Origin: Scatosoma sp045576335
Lineage (GTDB): Bacteria > Bacillota > Clostridia > Christensenellales > Borkfalkiaceae
DNA: 64,000 nt
Assembly: GCA_045576335.1 (NCBI GenBank)
Contig: JAZNGH010000013.1
Location: 15,374-79,373 of the forward strand
Direction: 5' to 3'
In this document: piece after piece, positions 29,701 to 37,515 of the stretch
How positions within the stretch are numbered: the first letter of the stretch is position 1
Layout of the letters: each line of letters begins with the position of its first letter
Made by a program: the position numbers and the translations under genes
The notes under the pieces: model-generated
Database searches by the model: none
Seen by the model: only the letters and a program-made list of their open reading frames with translations
What the model was told of the DNA's origin: nothing

Positions 29701-29918
29701 ACGTCGCTGGTCGCGCTTGCAAACCCGCTGAAATCTTGATAGGTCGTACCCGATACTTGTGAAATCGTACGGTCCGAGCTTTCAATTACGCTTAAAACGG
29801 GTACGGTCCCTTCGGCGACCGTCGGGGTGGTTGAACCGACAAGCAACGCGCCGCATGTTGCCGTACAACATACTGACGCAAGAATACTTACGATTCGGGT
29901 TTTGAAACTTTTGTTCAT
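26757..29918 (-). CDS. Large secreted protein: two repeat modules and a MucBP-like C-terminus
   Basis: A 1053-aa exported protein with a signal peptide (residues 1-36). Two module copies lie at about 45-325 and 435-715. Each has VSGTTYQ, GVKVDL, VFTDDFSMSYTTDST, FIKAYDL, GNELF and IGEIDCSN, and ends in LDINGVSLA. A Big/Ig-like stretch follows, then a domain around AIRCTGSSAENNGIRYIMTL, which is common in clostridial surface proteins. The last 75 residues (VTYYTVDGDVATAYETKTIYG, in two parts, through GYTFDAS) resemble a MucBP mucin-binding domain. No LPXTG motif or C-terminal helix is seen. Adhesion or glycan binding is inferred. Confidence 0.78.
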   Translation of the reverse strand: MNKSFKTRIVSILASVCCTATCGALLVGSTTPTVAEGTVPVLSVIESSDRTISQVSGTTYQDFSGFASATSDVKEKTALPYTGVKVDLQNTNSAKATLAGVFTDDFSMSYTTDSTNTKNKWSFIKAYDLEGNELFAVGRSQWHYNGMASFGMGAAYFAYYDTVTEENVYTSIRYDKNGAYTKLTDDPNATGVSNYIENASVGGTNYQCVLPNTVCAQSPAGIGKVIFDWDAATEKLAVKLTYRLAGDNVTTNDNGVTVWQTVERTIGEIDCSNNQNAAVKSAMEGGYKVGFEVNSTATSVDSGNNSAMNFILLDINGVSLAGETVAIAKSEVSGITYDGEYQEDGVNYITLVQGEELNAFNTVETAYLSDNHAFGEIAGDSFAHSELFAEKEVGSYDITVSYEGVSKAYTVNVESSLAVLDLFENEYNSAITKVSGTTYQNYSGYARSAPNAGAALPYTGVKVDLDGSGGLKAKTTIADVFTDDFSMSYTTDSTFAANEYAFIKAYDLSGNELFSVARRQYQYNGYNQGGGIAYFEYNGTYTTLVGTKLTVLKTDPNTINAAGDNLVNWETDCGGNNGQGVLPGTDSTNNPANIGKVIFDWDATTEKLAVKLTYTSNIVTNENGVSVYGTEERTIGEIDCSNGQNAAVKLAMENGYKVSLEADSPINKGYPMDLIVLDINGVSLADDYVASSVEEADLVADIVNAAAKENVITVTYGNAVPNFTFVKYRKVANTNWLVEYETQAFALATDYSTKAVGEYEETVTYNGYQETYTIVVQSPVDAISLAMTKGAAIRCTGSSAENNGIRYIMTLQDAYYDMLYANVGDGKLYKNVSYGIIIAPADYVAENALTVANLFDESTAVYGWAEKVDGVYGEYTGNKTQVVNLTSDELVYDDELETWCFRGSMIDIKKENVTRQFVGLGYIKYEMADGTVGYKMAEYYEGDVSNNTRSIYEVALAAMESDLVGTDEKGWIEANYITTVKAVSVTYYTVDGDVATAYETKTIYGYVGCEVFAPELAIEGYTFDASYDGSVLTGVIPTEGDVSFTLAYYFVKA

Positions 29919-29947
29919 TCTAAAATCCTCCTTAAAGATTTTTTTAT

Positions 29948-30874
29948 TTATATCTCACTTTTATTGAGTGAAATATCGTTCAATGATAATAATAAAACGC
30001 TATGGGCGTAGCCCGTATACACGCCTCTGCCCGTGGCAGCATTTCTATACGGCACGATACGCCGTACCTTGATTTTGAAGCCGTCCTTTATTTCCTTTGC
30101 GGACATTTCGCCGATAATTTGCGGTTCTTTCTCGCCGTATACCGTCGCTCTTACCGTCAATACGTCGCCCTCGACGTTGAAATACAAGCTGCCCTTTGTA
30201 TCGTCGCGTGTGTTGGGAAGTATGCCCGTAAAGGTAACGGTATTTTGTGCGTCAAAGAAGGGGGTTTGCTTTGTTCCGTCCTCTAATTCCAGCGTTAATA
30301 GCTCCGTTATATCAACCAGCTTGGTAAAACGGCCGTTGGGTATCATATATTTATCGCTTGCCGCGTCGTATACGTAGCCCGTGCCCGATTTAGGACCTGC
30401 AAGATATCCGTTGCCGCCGTGGTGCATTCTTCCTACGTACCCTATCTCGTCGCCGCTTAACGTCGTTATGCAAAACGCCGTTATGCCCCATACGCTCCAA
30501 ACCGCGGATTCAAATTCAACGTCGTAGGGAAGCAGATAATCAAACTTTGCGTTGTCCTTGAAGGTCACGCCGATATCCGCATAGTAGTCCTTCACGTACG
30601 CGCTGCCGTCGTTGTTGCTTATCAAAAGACCCGTATTTTCGGCGTTGCCGTTATATTCGTAAGCTTCTACCACCCTACCGTTGTAGCTGTCCACGATATC
30701 GCTCGCCGTCGTATACGCATTCGCCCAAGCCTTGTCGTAACTGACCGCGCTTTGGTTACTGTTATTCGTCGGCGTAAGCGCACAACCGCTCGCGCCTACG
30801 GCGAGCGCGAGGCTCAACGCTACGGATACGATTTTTCTACGGGCGTTTATTTTACGCTTTGTTTTTTCCGTCAT
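29948..30874 (-). CDS. Lipoprotein with a single copy of the surface repeat module
   Basis: A 308-aa lipoprotein. The signal peptide ends in VGASGCALT (lipobox cysteine about residue 31). The mature part corresponds to one diverged copy of the module found twice in each of the two following genes. Matching blocks are DIGVTFKDNAKFDY, FCITTLSGDEIGYVGRMHHG, FTGILPN, GSLYFNVEGDVLTVRATVYG, IIGEMSAKEIKDGFKIKV and LLSLNDISL. It therefore looks like the minimal, membrane-tethered form of the module. The gene overlaps the end of the AraC gene by 23 nt, consistent with coupled translation as the first structural gene of the operon. No enzymatic motif was seen. Confidence 0.75.
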   Translation of the reverse strand: MTEKTKRKINARRKIVSVALSLALAVGASGCALTPTNNSNQSAVSYDKAWANAYTTASDIVDSYNGRVVEAYEYNGNAENTGLLISNNDGSAYVKDYYADIGVTFKDNAKFDYLLPYDVEFESAVWSVWGITAFCITTLSGDEIGYVGRMHHGGNGYLAGPKSGTGYVYDAASDKYMIPNGRFTKLVDITELLTLELEDGTKQTPFFDAQNTVTFTGILPNTRDDTKGSLYFNVEGDVLTVRATVYGEKEPQIIGEMSAKEIKDGFKIKVRRIVPYRNAATGRGVYTGYAHSVLLLSLNDISLNKSEI

Positions 30875-31703
30875 TCCAGTTCTCTCCTTTCCTCTTCAAT
30901 TCCTTTGGTGTAACGCCGTAATAGCTTTTGAATTGTCTTAAAAAATAATTATAGTTACTGAAACCGCACCTTTCGGCAATCTCTTTTGTAGAATACGACG
31001 TGCATTTGAGAAGCATTTTCGCCTGCTCCAAGCGTATGTGTTTCAAATAGTTCGCCATCGTGTCGTTTTCGACCGCCTTAAAAAGCCGCCTTGCGTACGA
31101 ATAGCTGATATACAGCTGTGTACACATTTTTTCAAAGCTTAAATCTGCCTCGGAATACCTTTTTATCATTTCCTTCTTCAACAGACTGACCAGTCCTTGC
31201 TTTCTGTCCATATTGTAAGCGCCGGATGATAGCGCGGAAATCACGTTGTAGAAAGCCGAAACGACGTCAAAATAGTTGGCGTTTTGCTGACGCGTTATTT
31301 CTTGGAACTCTATAATGCGCTTTAATATCGTCGGATTTTCAAACACGTCGAGGACGGGCGTTTGCTCGGTCAAGCCTACGGAACGGAATATATCGCCCAC
31401 GATATTGCCCTCCAAGGTAATCCACGTATACGTCCAAGGGTCCGCCGTGTCGCCGTAATACTTAACGGGAACGTCCTTCGGCACGAAAAAGAATTGACCC
31501 GCGTGCATCTCGTATTTGGTATCGTTTATGAAAAACAAGCCCTTACCGCTGTTTACGTAATGAAACGCATAACGCGGATTTGCTCTCCATTTATAAAACG
31601 GTTTGGCAACGGTGTTTTTATAATTAGTCATACCAACGTTGTAAACGTTAAGGTCTTCCCCGTAATTTTCTCTACCAACGTATACGTAATCCTTTGTTTC
31701 CAT
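30852..31703 (-). CDS. AraC-family regulator, first gene of the long carbohydrate operon
   Basis: About 283 aa. The N-terminal cupin (RYAFHYVNSGKGLFFIN, AGQFFFVPKDVPVKYYGD) senses a ligand. The C-terminal AraC domain has two helix-turn-helices (LSFEKMCTQLYISYSYARRL; STKEIAERCGFSNYNYFLRQ) and ends FKSYYGVTPKELKRK. The frame also offers ATG at 31712, but GGGGTG lies one base before it. The ATG at 31703 has a normal ten-base spacing and is preferred. It has its own strong promoter with a putative activator site 16 bp ahead of the -35. The same site precedes the gene at 31985-33691, so this protein is the best candidate regulator of both. Confidence 0.92.
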   Translation of the reverse strand: METKDYVYVGRENYGEDLNVYNVGMTNYKNTVAKPFYKWRANPRYAFHYVNSGKGLFFINDTKYEMHAGQFFFVPKDVPVKYYGDTADPWTYTWITLEGNIVGDIFRSVGLTEQTPVLDVFENPTILKRIIEFQEITRQQNANYFDVVSAFYNVISALSSGAYNMDRKQGLVSLLKKEMIKRYSEADLSFEKMCTQLYISYSYARRLFKAVENDTMANYLKHIRLEQAKMLLKCTSYSTKEIAERCGFSNYNYFLRQFKSYYGVTPKELKRKGENWNDGKNKA

Positions 31704-31736
31704 ATCAATCATTCACCCCGAAAATGCCTCGATTTT

Positions 31737-31765
31737 ATTTTATCACCTTATTTTTACGCTGTCAA
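31737..31765 (-). promoter_or_regulatory. Promoter of the long carbohydrate operon
   Basis: On the minus strand, TTGACA (31765-31760) and TAAAAT (31742-31737) are separated by 17 bp. The predicted start of transcription is near 31730. No other promoter-sized gap exists until the terminator at 4029, so this may drive about 27.5 kb. Confidence 0.75.
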
Positions 31766-31781
31766 TATCGAATAGTAAACC

Positions 31782-31808
31782 GTATCACCAATGGCATTTT
31801 TTGTGTCA
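31782..31808 (-). promoter_or_regulatory. Putative AraC activator site (copy 1)
   Basis: Minus strand: TGACACAAAAAAT, 8 variable bases, TGATAC, ending 16 bp before the -35. The same 19 fixed bases recur with the same internal spacing and the same distance to the -35 at 33781-33807. Confidence 0.65.
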
Positions 31809-31859
31809 CGGATTATAGTTTTTTCAAGTTTCTCACGAAAATTATTAGCAAAAAATGCA

Positions 31860-31869
31860 CCCCCCCCCC
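31860..31869. repeat. C10 homopolymer between operon promoter and the next terminator
   Basis: Ten consecutive C follow AAAAAATGCA. It lies upstream of the operator and promoter of the long operon, not in a coding region. It is the second such tract in the window. Confidence 0.7.
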
Positions 31870-31947
31870 ATCGTACCCACATTGGGTATGACGGAAGGGG
31901 GATACTATGAATTCTTGACAATTTATTCGATGCGTATGCGTTGCGTA

Positions 31948-31978
31948 AAAAAAGCCTTTATCCTTTTTCGGCTTTTTT
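31948..31978 (-). terminator. Intrinsic terminator of the TIM-barrel hydrolase gene
   Basis: The stem AAAAAAGCC/GGCTTTTTT lies directly after the stop at 31985 on the minus strand, with a run of T in the transcript. It insulates this gene from the operon promoter further along. Confidence 0.7.
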
Positions 31979-31984
31979 ATTTGG

Positions 31985-33691
31985 TTAACCGCGCCAGTTG
32001 GGGCTGAACGAGGAAATATCCTTATCGTCCAAGGACATTACTCTATGGTAGGCATAGATATATCCGTCCTCCGCTTCTTGACCACGGGAAATTATTTTTT
32101 CGCCTTGCAGGCTTTGTACGTTTTTGGCTTTATGGTTGGAATTCCACGATAAGAAGTTATTTATTCCGATTTCCCTTAACGCCTTTGCCAACGCAAGGTT
32201 ATACTTATACGAGCAAAACTCCCACGTCAAGGTTGCCATAAATTCTACGCCCGTACCCTCTAACAGTTCCTTAAATTCTTTTGCACCGTTGACGATAACG
32301 GAAATATCGCCGTCGCTGAAATATCTTTTTACAACAGCACGCTTTGCGTTTTCTGCTTTGAACGCTTCCAAATCAATCGTGCCGTCGTCTTTCAGGCAGT
32401 TGGTAAGGTCCTCGTAATGCTTCATCAAGCCTTGCGAAACGCTGTCTATCAAGCCTTCTTTCGCCCAAGTTTCCACGTCTAAACCGAAGTTTCTGCTGGA
32501 AACGGGGTCATAAAATACGATAACGTTGATTTTTCTGTCGCAATTTCTTGCCTTCAAAGCCGCCTTTAACTCGCGGAGAAAGGTCGTCATAAATTCGCCA
32601 AGCACGGTATGTAATCTGGGGTCGGCAAACGGCAACGTTCTTGCGTCCACCCCGTACAATTCCTTTACTCTGTCTATAACGGGTTGTTCGAACGCGACGT
32701 ACATACCGCGCTTAAATATCAAGCTGATACCGTCGAAATCGTATGACAAGCTATCGAGCAAACAATCAATTGCCAGCTTACGAACCTCGGGATAGGCGTA
32801 AGAGAGTATTTGCAGTTTTCTGCCATCCCGCGTATAACAGGCACAATCGGGGTGCAGGTGCACGAAATGCTCGTGTACGTTACTATCGTTCGGCATAACG
32901 AAATCGCCCATTTCCACACGGCAGGTTGCGTATACTTCATAGCCTAAATCGTGCGCCTTTTGTAAACAGACGGGAAGGTAGGTAGCCAGCTCTTTTCCGT
33001 ATTTGTGATAGTATTCCTTACGGCCAATCGAACCGTAACGGCGTTCAACAACGTCCCCGTCGAACGTCGTATGCTTGAAAAATGGAAATTCATACATCAG
33101 TTTTCCGCCCCACGCGCCTTGCAGCATTTCAATCCTGCCCGTCAATTCTTGCGGTGCGTCGTACGTTGTTTCGCCCGTATAATCCATATCGAAGTGGAAG
33201 GATACTTGTCCCCCTTCCGTTTTCGTATAGTCTTGAATTTCCTTTTCCGTCATAGGCACGAGCTTCACGAACAGAATCGAAGCAATCAATTCAGGTCGCT
33301 TAAAATCCGTCTTAAAAATCGTCAAATCGTTTTTGGAAAAGTCCATACTCTTGAAATACACCTCTTGCGCCCATTCGCAAGGCAGCCATTGTTCCGTTCC
33401 AAAAAGCTGGGGATTTACGATGGTCTTTTCCTTGGTGTTGCTGTTTTGCACACCTAAACATTCTTCTCCGCCAAAGCGGATAAGACCCAAATACACCTTG
33501 TGCCATCCCTTCACGTTGAATTTTAAGGTGACGGGTTGCGGGTACGTATTTTGCCCCGCATGCAGCATTTTACCTTTGAACGAGCCTAATTCATAGGGCA
33601 TAACCTGCCATTTATCCGACGTGAGCGTTGCGGAAATATTTTCCTTTTCCACGACCAGCTCGTCTAAATTGCTAAATAGTAATTCATTCAT
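31985..33691 (-). CDS. Glycosidase-like TIM-barrel protein (family-10-like type), function unknown
   Basis: A 568-aa cytoplasmic protein without a signal peptide. Residues about 1-160 form a beta-rich domain (PVTLKFNVKGWHKVYLGLIR). The remainder looks like a glycosidase-type (beta/alpha)8 barrel. HDLGYEVYATCRVEMGDF, HLHPDCACYTRDGRK, PEVRKLAIDCLLD, YDFDGISLIFKRGMYV and NFLSWNSN match the layout of family-10-like hydrolases (GHL10/PF02638-like) seen in polysaccharide loci. The catalytic acids are not certain. It has its own promoter with the same activator motif as the long operon and a tight terminator, so it is a single-gene member of that regulon. Its start is backed by GAAGGAG before the ATG. 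Confidence 0.6.
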   Translation of the reverse strand: MNELLFSNLDELVVEKENISATLTSDKWQVMPYELGSFKGKMLHAGQNTYPQPVTLKFNVKGWHKVYLGLIRFGGEECLGVQNSNTKEKTIVNPQLFGTEQWLPCEWAQEVYFKSMDFSKNDLTIFKTDFKRPELIASILFVKLVPMTEKEIQDYTKTEGGQVSFHFDMDYTGETTYDAPQELTGRIEMLQGAWGGKLMYEFPFFKHTTFDGDVVERRYGSIGRKEYYHKYGKELATYLPVCLQKAHDLGYEVYATCRVEMGDFVMPNDSNVHEHFVHLHPDCACYTRDGRKLQILSYAYPEVRKLAIDCLLDSLSYDFDGISLIFKRGMYVAFEQPVIDRVKELYGVDARTLPFADPRLHTVLGEFMTTFLRELKAALKARNCDRKINVIVFYDPVSSRNFGLDVETWAKEGLIDSVSQGLMKHYEDLTNCLKDDGTIDLEAFKAENAKRAVVKRYFSDGDISVIVNGAKEFKELLEGTGVEFMATLTWEFCSYKYNLALAKALREIGINNFLSWNSNHKAKNVQSLQGEKIISRGQEAEDGYIYAYHRVMSLDDKDISSFSPNWRG

Positions 33692-33735
33692 TTTTTAACT
33701 CCTTCTCGTTGATTTTTATAAAATCACTTGTTTTT

Positions 33736-33764
33736 ATTATACTTTCACGCATTTTATTTGTCAA
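33736..33764 (-). promoter_or_regulatory. Promoter of the TIM-barrel hydrolase gene
   Basis: On the minus strand, TTGACA (33764-33759), a 17-bp spacer and TATAAT (33741-33736) lie about 45 bp before the ATG. Confidence 0.8.
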
Positions 33765-33780
33765 TACGTATTGAAAAAGT

Positions 33781-33807
33781 GTATCAATTCCTATATTTTT
33801 TGTGTCA
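33781..33807 (-). promoter_or_regulatory. Putative AraC activator site (copy 2)
   Basis: Minus strand: TGACACAAAAAAT, 8 bases, TGATAC, with 16 bp between it and the -35. The 19 fixed bases and the spacing are identical to the site at 31782-31808, while the 8-base spacer differs. Confidence 0.65.
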
Positions 33808-33839
33808 AAATTTAGTGTTTTTTCGTGTAATAAAATGCA

Positions 33840-33869
33840 CCCCGCGCAAAAGCTTTCTTTTGCGCGGGG
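33840..33869 (-). terminator. Terminator of the GH78/phosphatase operon
   Basis: A perfect 13-bp stem (CCCCGCGCAAAAG with CTTTTGCGCGGGG) and a four-base loop lies just after the stop at 33883, followed in the transcript by a T-rich stretch. Confidence 0.85.
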
Positions 33870-33882
33870 TTGACCCGTATGA

Positions 33883-36108
33883 TTAAATTTTCTCTATCGT
33901 CCTTACGCCGTCTTTCACGACTACCTTGACGCCGCCCTTTTTCCATGGGAAGAAAAATTCGCAATCAATACCCACGTATTTATCGATAAATTGCGGTTCG
34001 TCTTGATAGAAGCCCGTAAAGCCCGTAAGGGAGGCAATCACAATACAACCCGCGTACGCGCCTATGCCGTGATTACAGCTCGCTCTTGCGTGAACGTTCT
34101 CCCATAAAGTCATGGTTTTATCCGCCATTAAGCCGTAAACGTCAACGATTTCCTTTAACGCTTTTTCCACTTCGCCGTATTCGATAAACATCGTTTCCCG
34201 CATAACAAGCCCCGTTATTACGTTCGCTTTATCGATATGGGGATATACCTCTGCATTATTTCTCGTCGGCACGAAAACGTTATAAAGCTTGCTATAAAGC
34301 TCCGGATACGTGTCTTTCGTGGCGATTCCAGAGAAAAACGCGTGATACTGACAGGCTTCGCTTATATGATTTAAGGATTTCAATTTGCCGTTTTCTCTTA
34401 CGCGGTTATCTTCAAAAAACTGTCCGTTGAACGATTGCTTTACGATGCTCCTCTTGACCCTTTCACAATTTTTTGTAAGCTTTTGCGTATGCCAAAGCTT
34501 ATCAACGGTAGTTAGCATTTTATAATACATCATATTCGATGGATAATTCACCCCACAGACAAACTCTCTCGTGTTTGCCTGTGACCATTCCACGAAAATC
34601 CAGCTATCAAGGTCCTCTAATAAGCCGTCGGAATTTTCATAGCCCTTAAAAAATTCCATCAGAGAGAAAATCTGCTTCTTGGCAAGCTTTTTAAGCCGTT
34701 TATCCCCCGAATTAAGGATATACTCACACATAATAATAACGTACCAAAAAGCACAGTTCGGTATATATACTCCGTCTATATGGTCCGACGGATAACACAT
34801 AGGTATCATGTGCTTGGGAAGCTCGGGGATTTGCCCTGCAAGCGCGTAATTTTCAAGCGTATTTCTCAACGCGTCGAAGCTACCCGTAAACGTCGTCGCG
34901 CTATGGCGCGAATAATAAATATCGTTTATCCACCCCGCACGCTCTCTCGACGGACAATCCATAAGAAGGTCGCTTGAATTTTGCGCTACCGTATTCGCCG
35001 CCGCTTGAATAATTTTTTTCAGCTGTTTATCGGCAATCTTAAAAGTCAGCTTAAACGCGTCCTTATTTTCAACGGGAACGACGTTGACGTTCTTGATTTT
35101 TACACTGCCTTTTATTACGATAATTTGTGCGTAGCGCATCGTATAAGGCTCTATCGTCTGCAACGAATACGTGCCTTTCTTTATCTTCCATTTAAGCACG
35201 TTACAGCAGCAAAGTCTTTTGAAGTTTACCGTTCCATTTTCATCTAAAATCTCGTCGAAAACAACGTATACCTCGGAATCCTCCAACGCTTCCACGTCGC
35301 AACCTATAAACCCGCTTACGTTACGCTTCAAATCGTACAAGGCATATTCGTTTGCACAAACATTACCCTTTTTCTCGCTTTTTTTGTAAGTGAATTTACT
35401 TGCCGTGTCGGTAAGACATTCTTGCAATTCGTGTTTATAGTAACCGTCAAAAGCATTGCCAACTTGATTGATAGACCTATCCTGCCAGCACGAACGGCTT
35501 TCGTCGATAACGACCCTACCGTTTTCTATCGCCTCGTTTGCTTTAACAATATAAAGGCGAGGATAAGGTACGCCCCTTGATAATATTTTCGGTTGCGTAA
35601 CCCCCACGGTTTCAAGCTCCTCGCCAAAAAGCGACGGGGTAGAAAGATAACGGCTCAAATCGGCAATCTGCTCAAAGCTTTCCGCAAAGCCTCTTTGGAA
35701 GCTGTAACGCTGTACGTTTTTCACTCTTACGGAAAAATCGTAACACTTAAAATCGCGCGTGGTATACGTCTTTCCTGCCAAGGAAAGATGACAATAAAAA
35801 TAGGGCGTGTCTTTTATTATATTATAAGCAGGAACGTTATACGCGCTTACAAGGGCAGCTATGCGATGTTTTCCCCGTTTAAGCGCAATAGTCTTTTTGT
35901 CCATACGGCAGTAGCCTTTCGCCGCTCTTGCAGGACCAAACATACGCAAGCTCCCGTCAACGTAAAGCTTGTACATTCCGTTTGCCGTAAGGTCCAGCCT
36001 TGCCAAGCAGTCTTTATCCGCTACCACGTCAAGAATAAAAACGAGATTGGTATTTTTTGTTTCAAGTTGGCTTTTCGCCCATAAAAAATCAAACGTAGTA
36101 TTGCTCAT
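33883..36108 (-). CDS. GH78-like alpha-L-rhamnosidase
   Basis: A 741-aa protein of the alpha-L-rhamnosidase superfamily, inverting enzymes that release terminal rhamnose. The N-terminal half is beta-sandwich domains. The (alpha/alpha)6 barrel starts near residue 370 with the signature MDCPSRERAGWIND, in which the Glu is the candidate general acid. TLWENVHARASCNHG holds the candidate base. This is the shorter DCPSRER variant of the family motif. No signal peptide is present, so it is cytoplasmic. The gene overlaps the end of the phosphatase gene by 4 nt (ATGA), so the two are translationally coupled. Rhamnosidase activity itself is inferred. Confidence 0.8.
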   Translation of the reverse strand: MSNTTFDFLWAKSQLETKNTNLVFILDVVADKDCLARLDLTANGMYKLYVDGSLRMFGPARAAKGYCRMDKKTIALKRGKHRIAALVSAYNVPAYNIIKDTPYFYCHLSLAGKTYTTRDFKCYDFSVRVKNVQRYSFQRGFAESFEQIADLSRYLSTPSLFGEELETVGVTQPKILSRGVPYPRLYIVKANEAIENGRVVIDESRSCWQDRSINQVGNAFDGYYKHELQECLTDTASKFTYKKSEKKGNVCANEYALYDLKRNVSGFIGCDVEALEDSEVYVVFDEILDENGTVNFKRLCCCNVLKWKIKKGTYSLQTIEPYTMRYAQIIVIKGSVKIKNVNVVPVENKDAFKLTFKIADKQLKKIIQAAANTVAQNSSDLLMDCPSRERAGWINDIYYSRHSATTFTGSFDALRNTLENYALAGQIPELPKHMIPMCYPSDHIDGVYIPNCAFWYVIIMCEYILNSGDKRLKKLAKKQIFSLMEFFKGYENSDGLLEDLDSWIFVEWSQANTREFVCGVNYPSNMMYYKMLTTVDKLWHTQKLTKNCERVKRSIVKQSFNGQFFEDNRVRENGKLKSLNHISEACQYHAFFSGIATKDTYPELYSKLYNVFVPTRNNAEVYPHIDKANVITGLVMRETMFIEYGEVEKALKEIVDVYGLMADKTMTLWENVHARASCNHGIGAYAGCIVIASLTGFTGFYQDEPQFIDKYVGIDCEFFFPWKKGGVKVVVKDGVRTIEKI

Positions 36109-37109
36109 ATTTTTATAATCCTAACGATTTTATCCATACATTCTTGGGTTACGCCACAATCCAACAAAAACGCTCTTACCAACACCGATAACGGAGCATT
36201 CGGTTCGGCGTATTTTTTTAATTCCGTTAAAAATTCAGTAAAATACGGTGCCGTTCTCCATCTACGCCCGTTATCAACGCCTTCCGTAAGCCCCATCGTA
36301 TAGCTTGACAATCCCGTAATTTCATAATCGGTAAATATATCGTCATCCGACTCACCCACTAAAGCTCTTAAATATAATGCAATCATGCCCGTTCGGTCGG
36401 CTCCGCCAACGCAATGGATATAGACGGGATACTTCGTTTCGTCCGCCAAAACTTCCATAATTTGACATATATGCTTTTTATGCGCCGGCTCAAATATCTC
36501 TAAATACGGTCTATACCCTATTTGAATCAGCTCAACCTTATCTTTGACGGGCGAGTCGTCTATATGAGGCTGATAGAAGCCACGTACATCAAGCTCCGTC
36601 TTAATTTTCAAATCGTAAATAAACGTTTGTCTTCCTTGCTCTGTCAAATGATAAAACTCGTCAAATTCTGTTCCGCGGTATAAAATGCCTTGTTTAATTT
36701 TATTTCCACCAAGATCACGAACGTTTAATGCTCCGTCCACACGGATAAAACGCGGAATATTTAATAAAGTCGTAAAGCAACGACCTTCTCCGCCATTGAC
36801 GCGCCAAAAATACTTTTGTCCTATTTTCAAATTATCCAAAAAATACACGTTTTCATTCGTTTTTATACAAGTGGAAACACTAAAATCTTCATTCTCGGAA
36901 ATCTCTAATATGTATGCGGCCGACCCGTCTGTTTCCCAAGATAATTCTATAGCTCTTGGATAAGAGCACTCTTGTTTGTTTTTTACCGTATACAGCCAAT
37001 CAATAGCCTTTTCCGTTCCTTCTTCGTGTATTTTATTTATAAAAGTATTTTGTATATCCGTATGCGTATCAAAGATAAAATCGTTTTCAGGATAATTTAA
37101 TTTTGCCAT
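36105..37109 (-). CDS. Protein tyrosine/serine phosphatase-like protein with N-terminal Fn3-like domain
   Basis: A 334-aa protein. Residues about 50-115 resemble a fibronectin type III domain (IELSWETDGSAAYILEIS, IGQKYFWRV). The phosphatase domain begins at VDGALNVRDLGG, the standard start of the PF13350 tyrosine-phosphatase family. The P-loop is IHCVGGADRTGM, with nucleophile C233 and R239. LYRGTEFDEF and the C-terminal helices fit the family. The family dephosphorylates phosphotyrosine, and some members act on phosphoinositides or sugar phosphates. Coupling to a GH78-like gene suggests a role in carbohydrate metabolism rather than signalling, but this is inference. It is the first gene of its operon, with TAGGAGAATTTTAT before the ATG. 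Confidence 0.85.
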   Translation of the reverse strand: MAKLNYPENDFIFDTHTDIQNTFINKIHEEGTEKAIDWLYTVKNKQECSYPRAIELSWETDGSAAYILEISENEDFSVSTCIKTNENVYFLDNLKIGQKYFWRVNGGEGRCFTTLLNIPRFIRVDGALNVRDLGGNKIKQGILYRGTEFDEFYHLTEQGRQTFIYDLKIKTELDVRGFYQPHIDDSPVKDKVELIQIGYRPYLEIFEPAHKKHICQIMEVLADETKYPVYIHCVGGADRTGMIALYLRALVGESDDDIFTDYEITGLSSYTMGLTEGVDNGRRWRTAPYFTEFLTELKKYAEPNAPLSVLVRAFLLDCGVTQECMDKIVRIIKI

Positions 37110-37162
37110 ATAAAATTCTCCTATTCTAAAATTATTTCCTTCTAACCAGAGTGATTGATGAC

Positions 37163-37191
37163 ATTATACAAAATCCATTTTCAAAAGTCAA
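37163..37191 (-). promoter_or_regulatory. Promoter of the phosphatase/GH78 operon
   Basis: On the minus strand, TTGACT (37191-37186), a 17-bp spacer and TATAAT (37168-37163). The TGACACAAAAAAT-type site found at the other two carbohydrate promoters is not visible here. Confidence 0.75.
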
Positions 37192-37357
37192 GTGGCTTAA
37201 AAATACTTTTGAGGAATGGGTCAAAAATTACACCTTTAAGCGGTTTTGTTAATGCCACTCACATTTTATCCCATTCTCCAAAACAGCAACGACAAGCAAT
37301 GCGTAGCGATTATCGCAAAAAATCAGGGAATTGAATATATCATTTATGCAAAAAACG

Positions 37358-37389
37358 AGGTTTTATGCATAATTTTTTGCATAAAACCT
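37358..37389 (-). terminator. Terminator of tRNA-Thr
   Basis: The stem AGGTTTTATGCA/TGCATAAAACCT with an eight-base loop is followed in the minus-strand transcript by a run of six T. It begins 7 nt after the tRNA CCA end. Confidence 0.75.
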
Positions 37390-37395
37390 TGTTTT

Positions 37396-37471
<76 letters not shown>

Positions 37472-37515
37472 GATAATTCGTTGAAACGCAAACCCGTTAC
37501 AACGATTACTATGAC

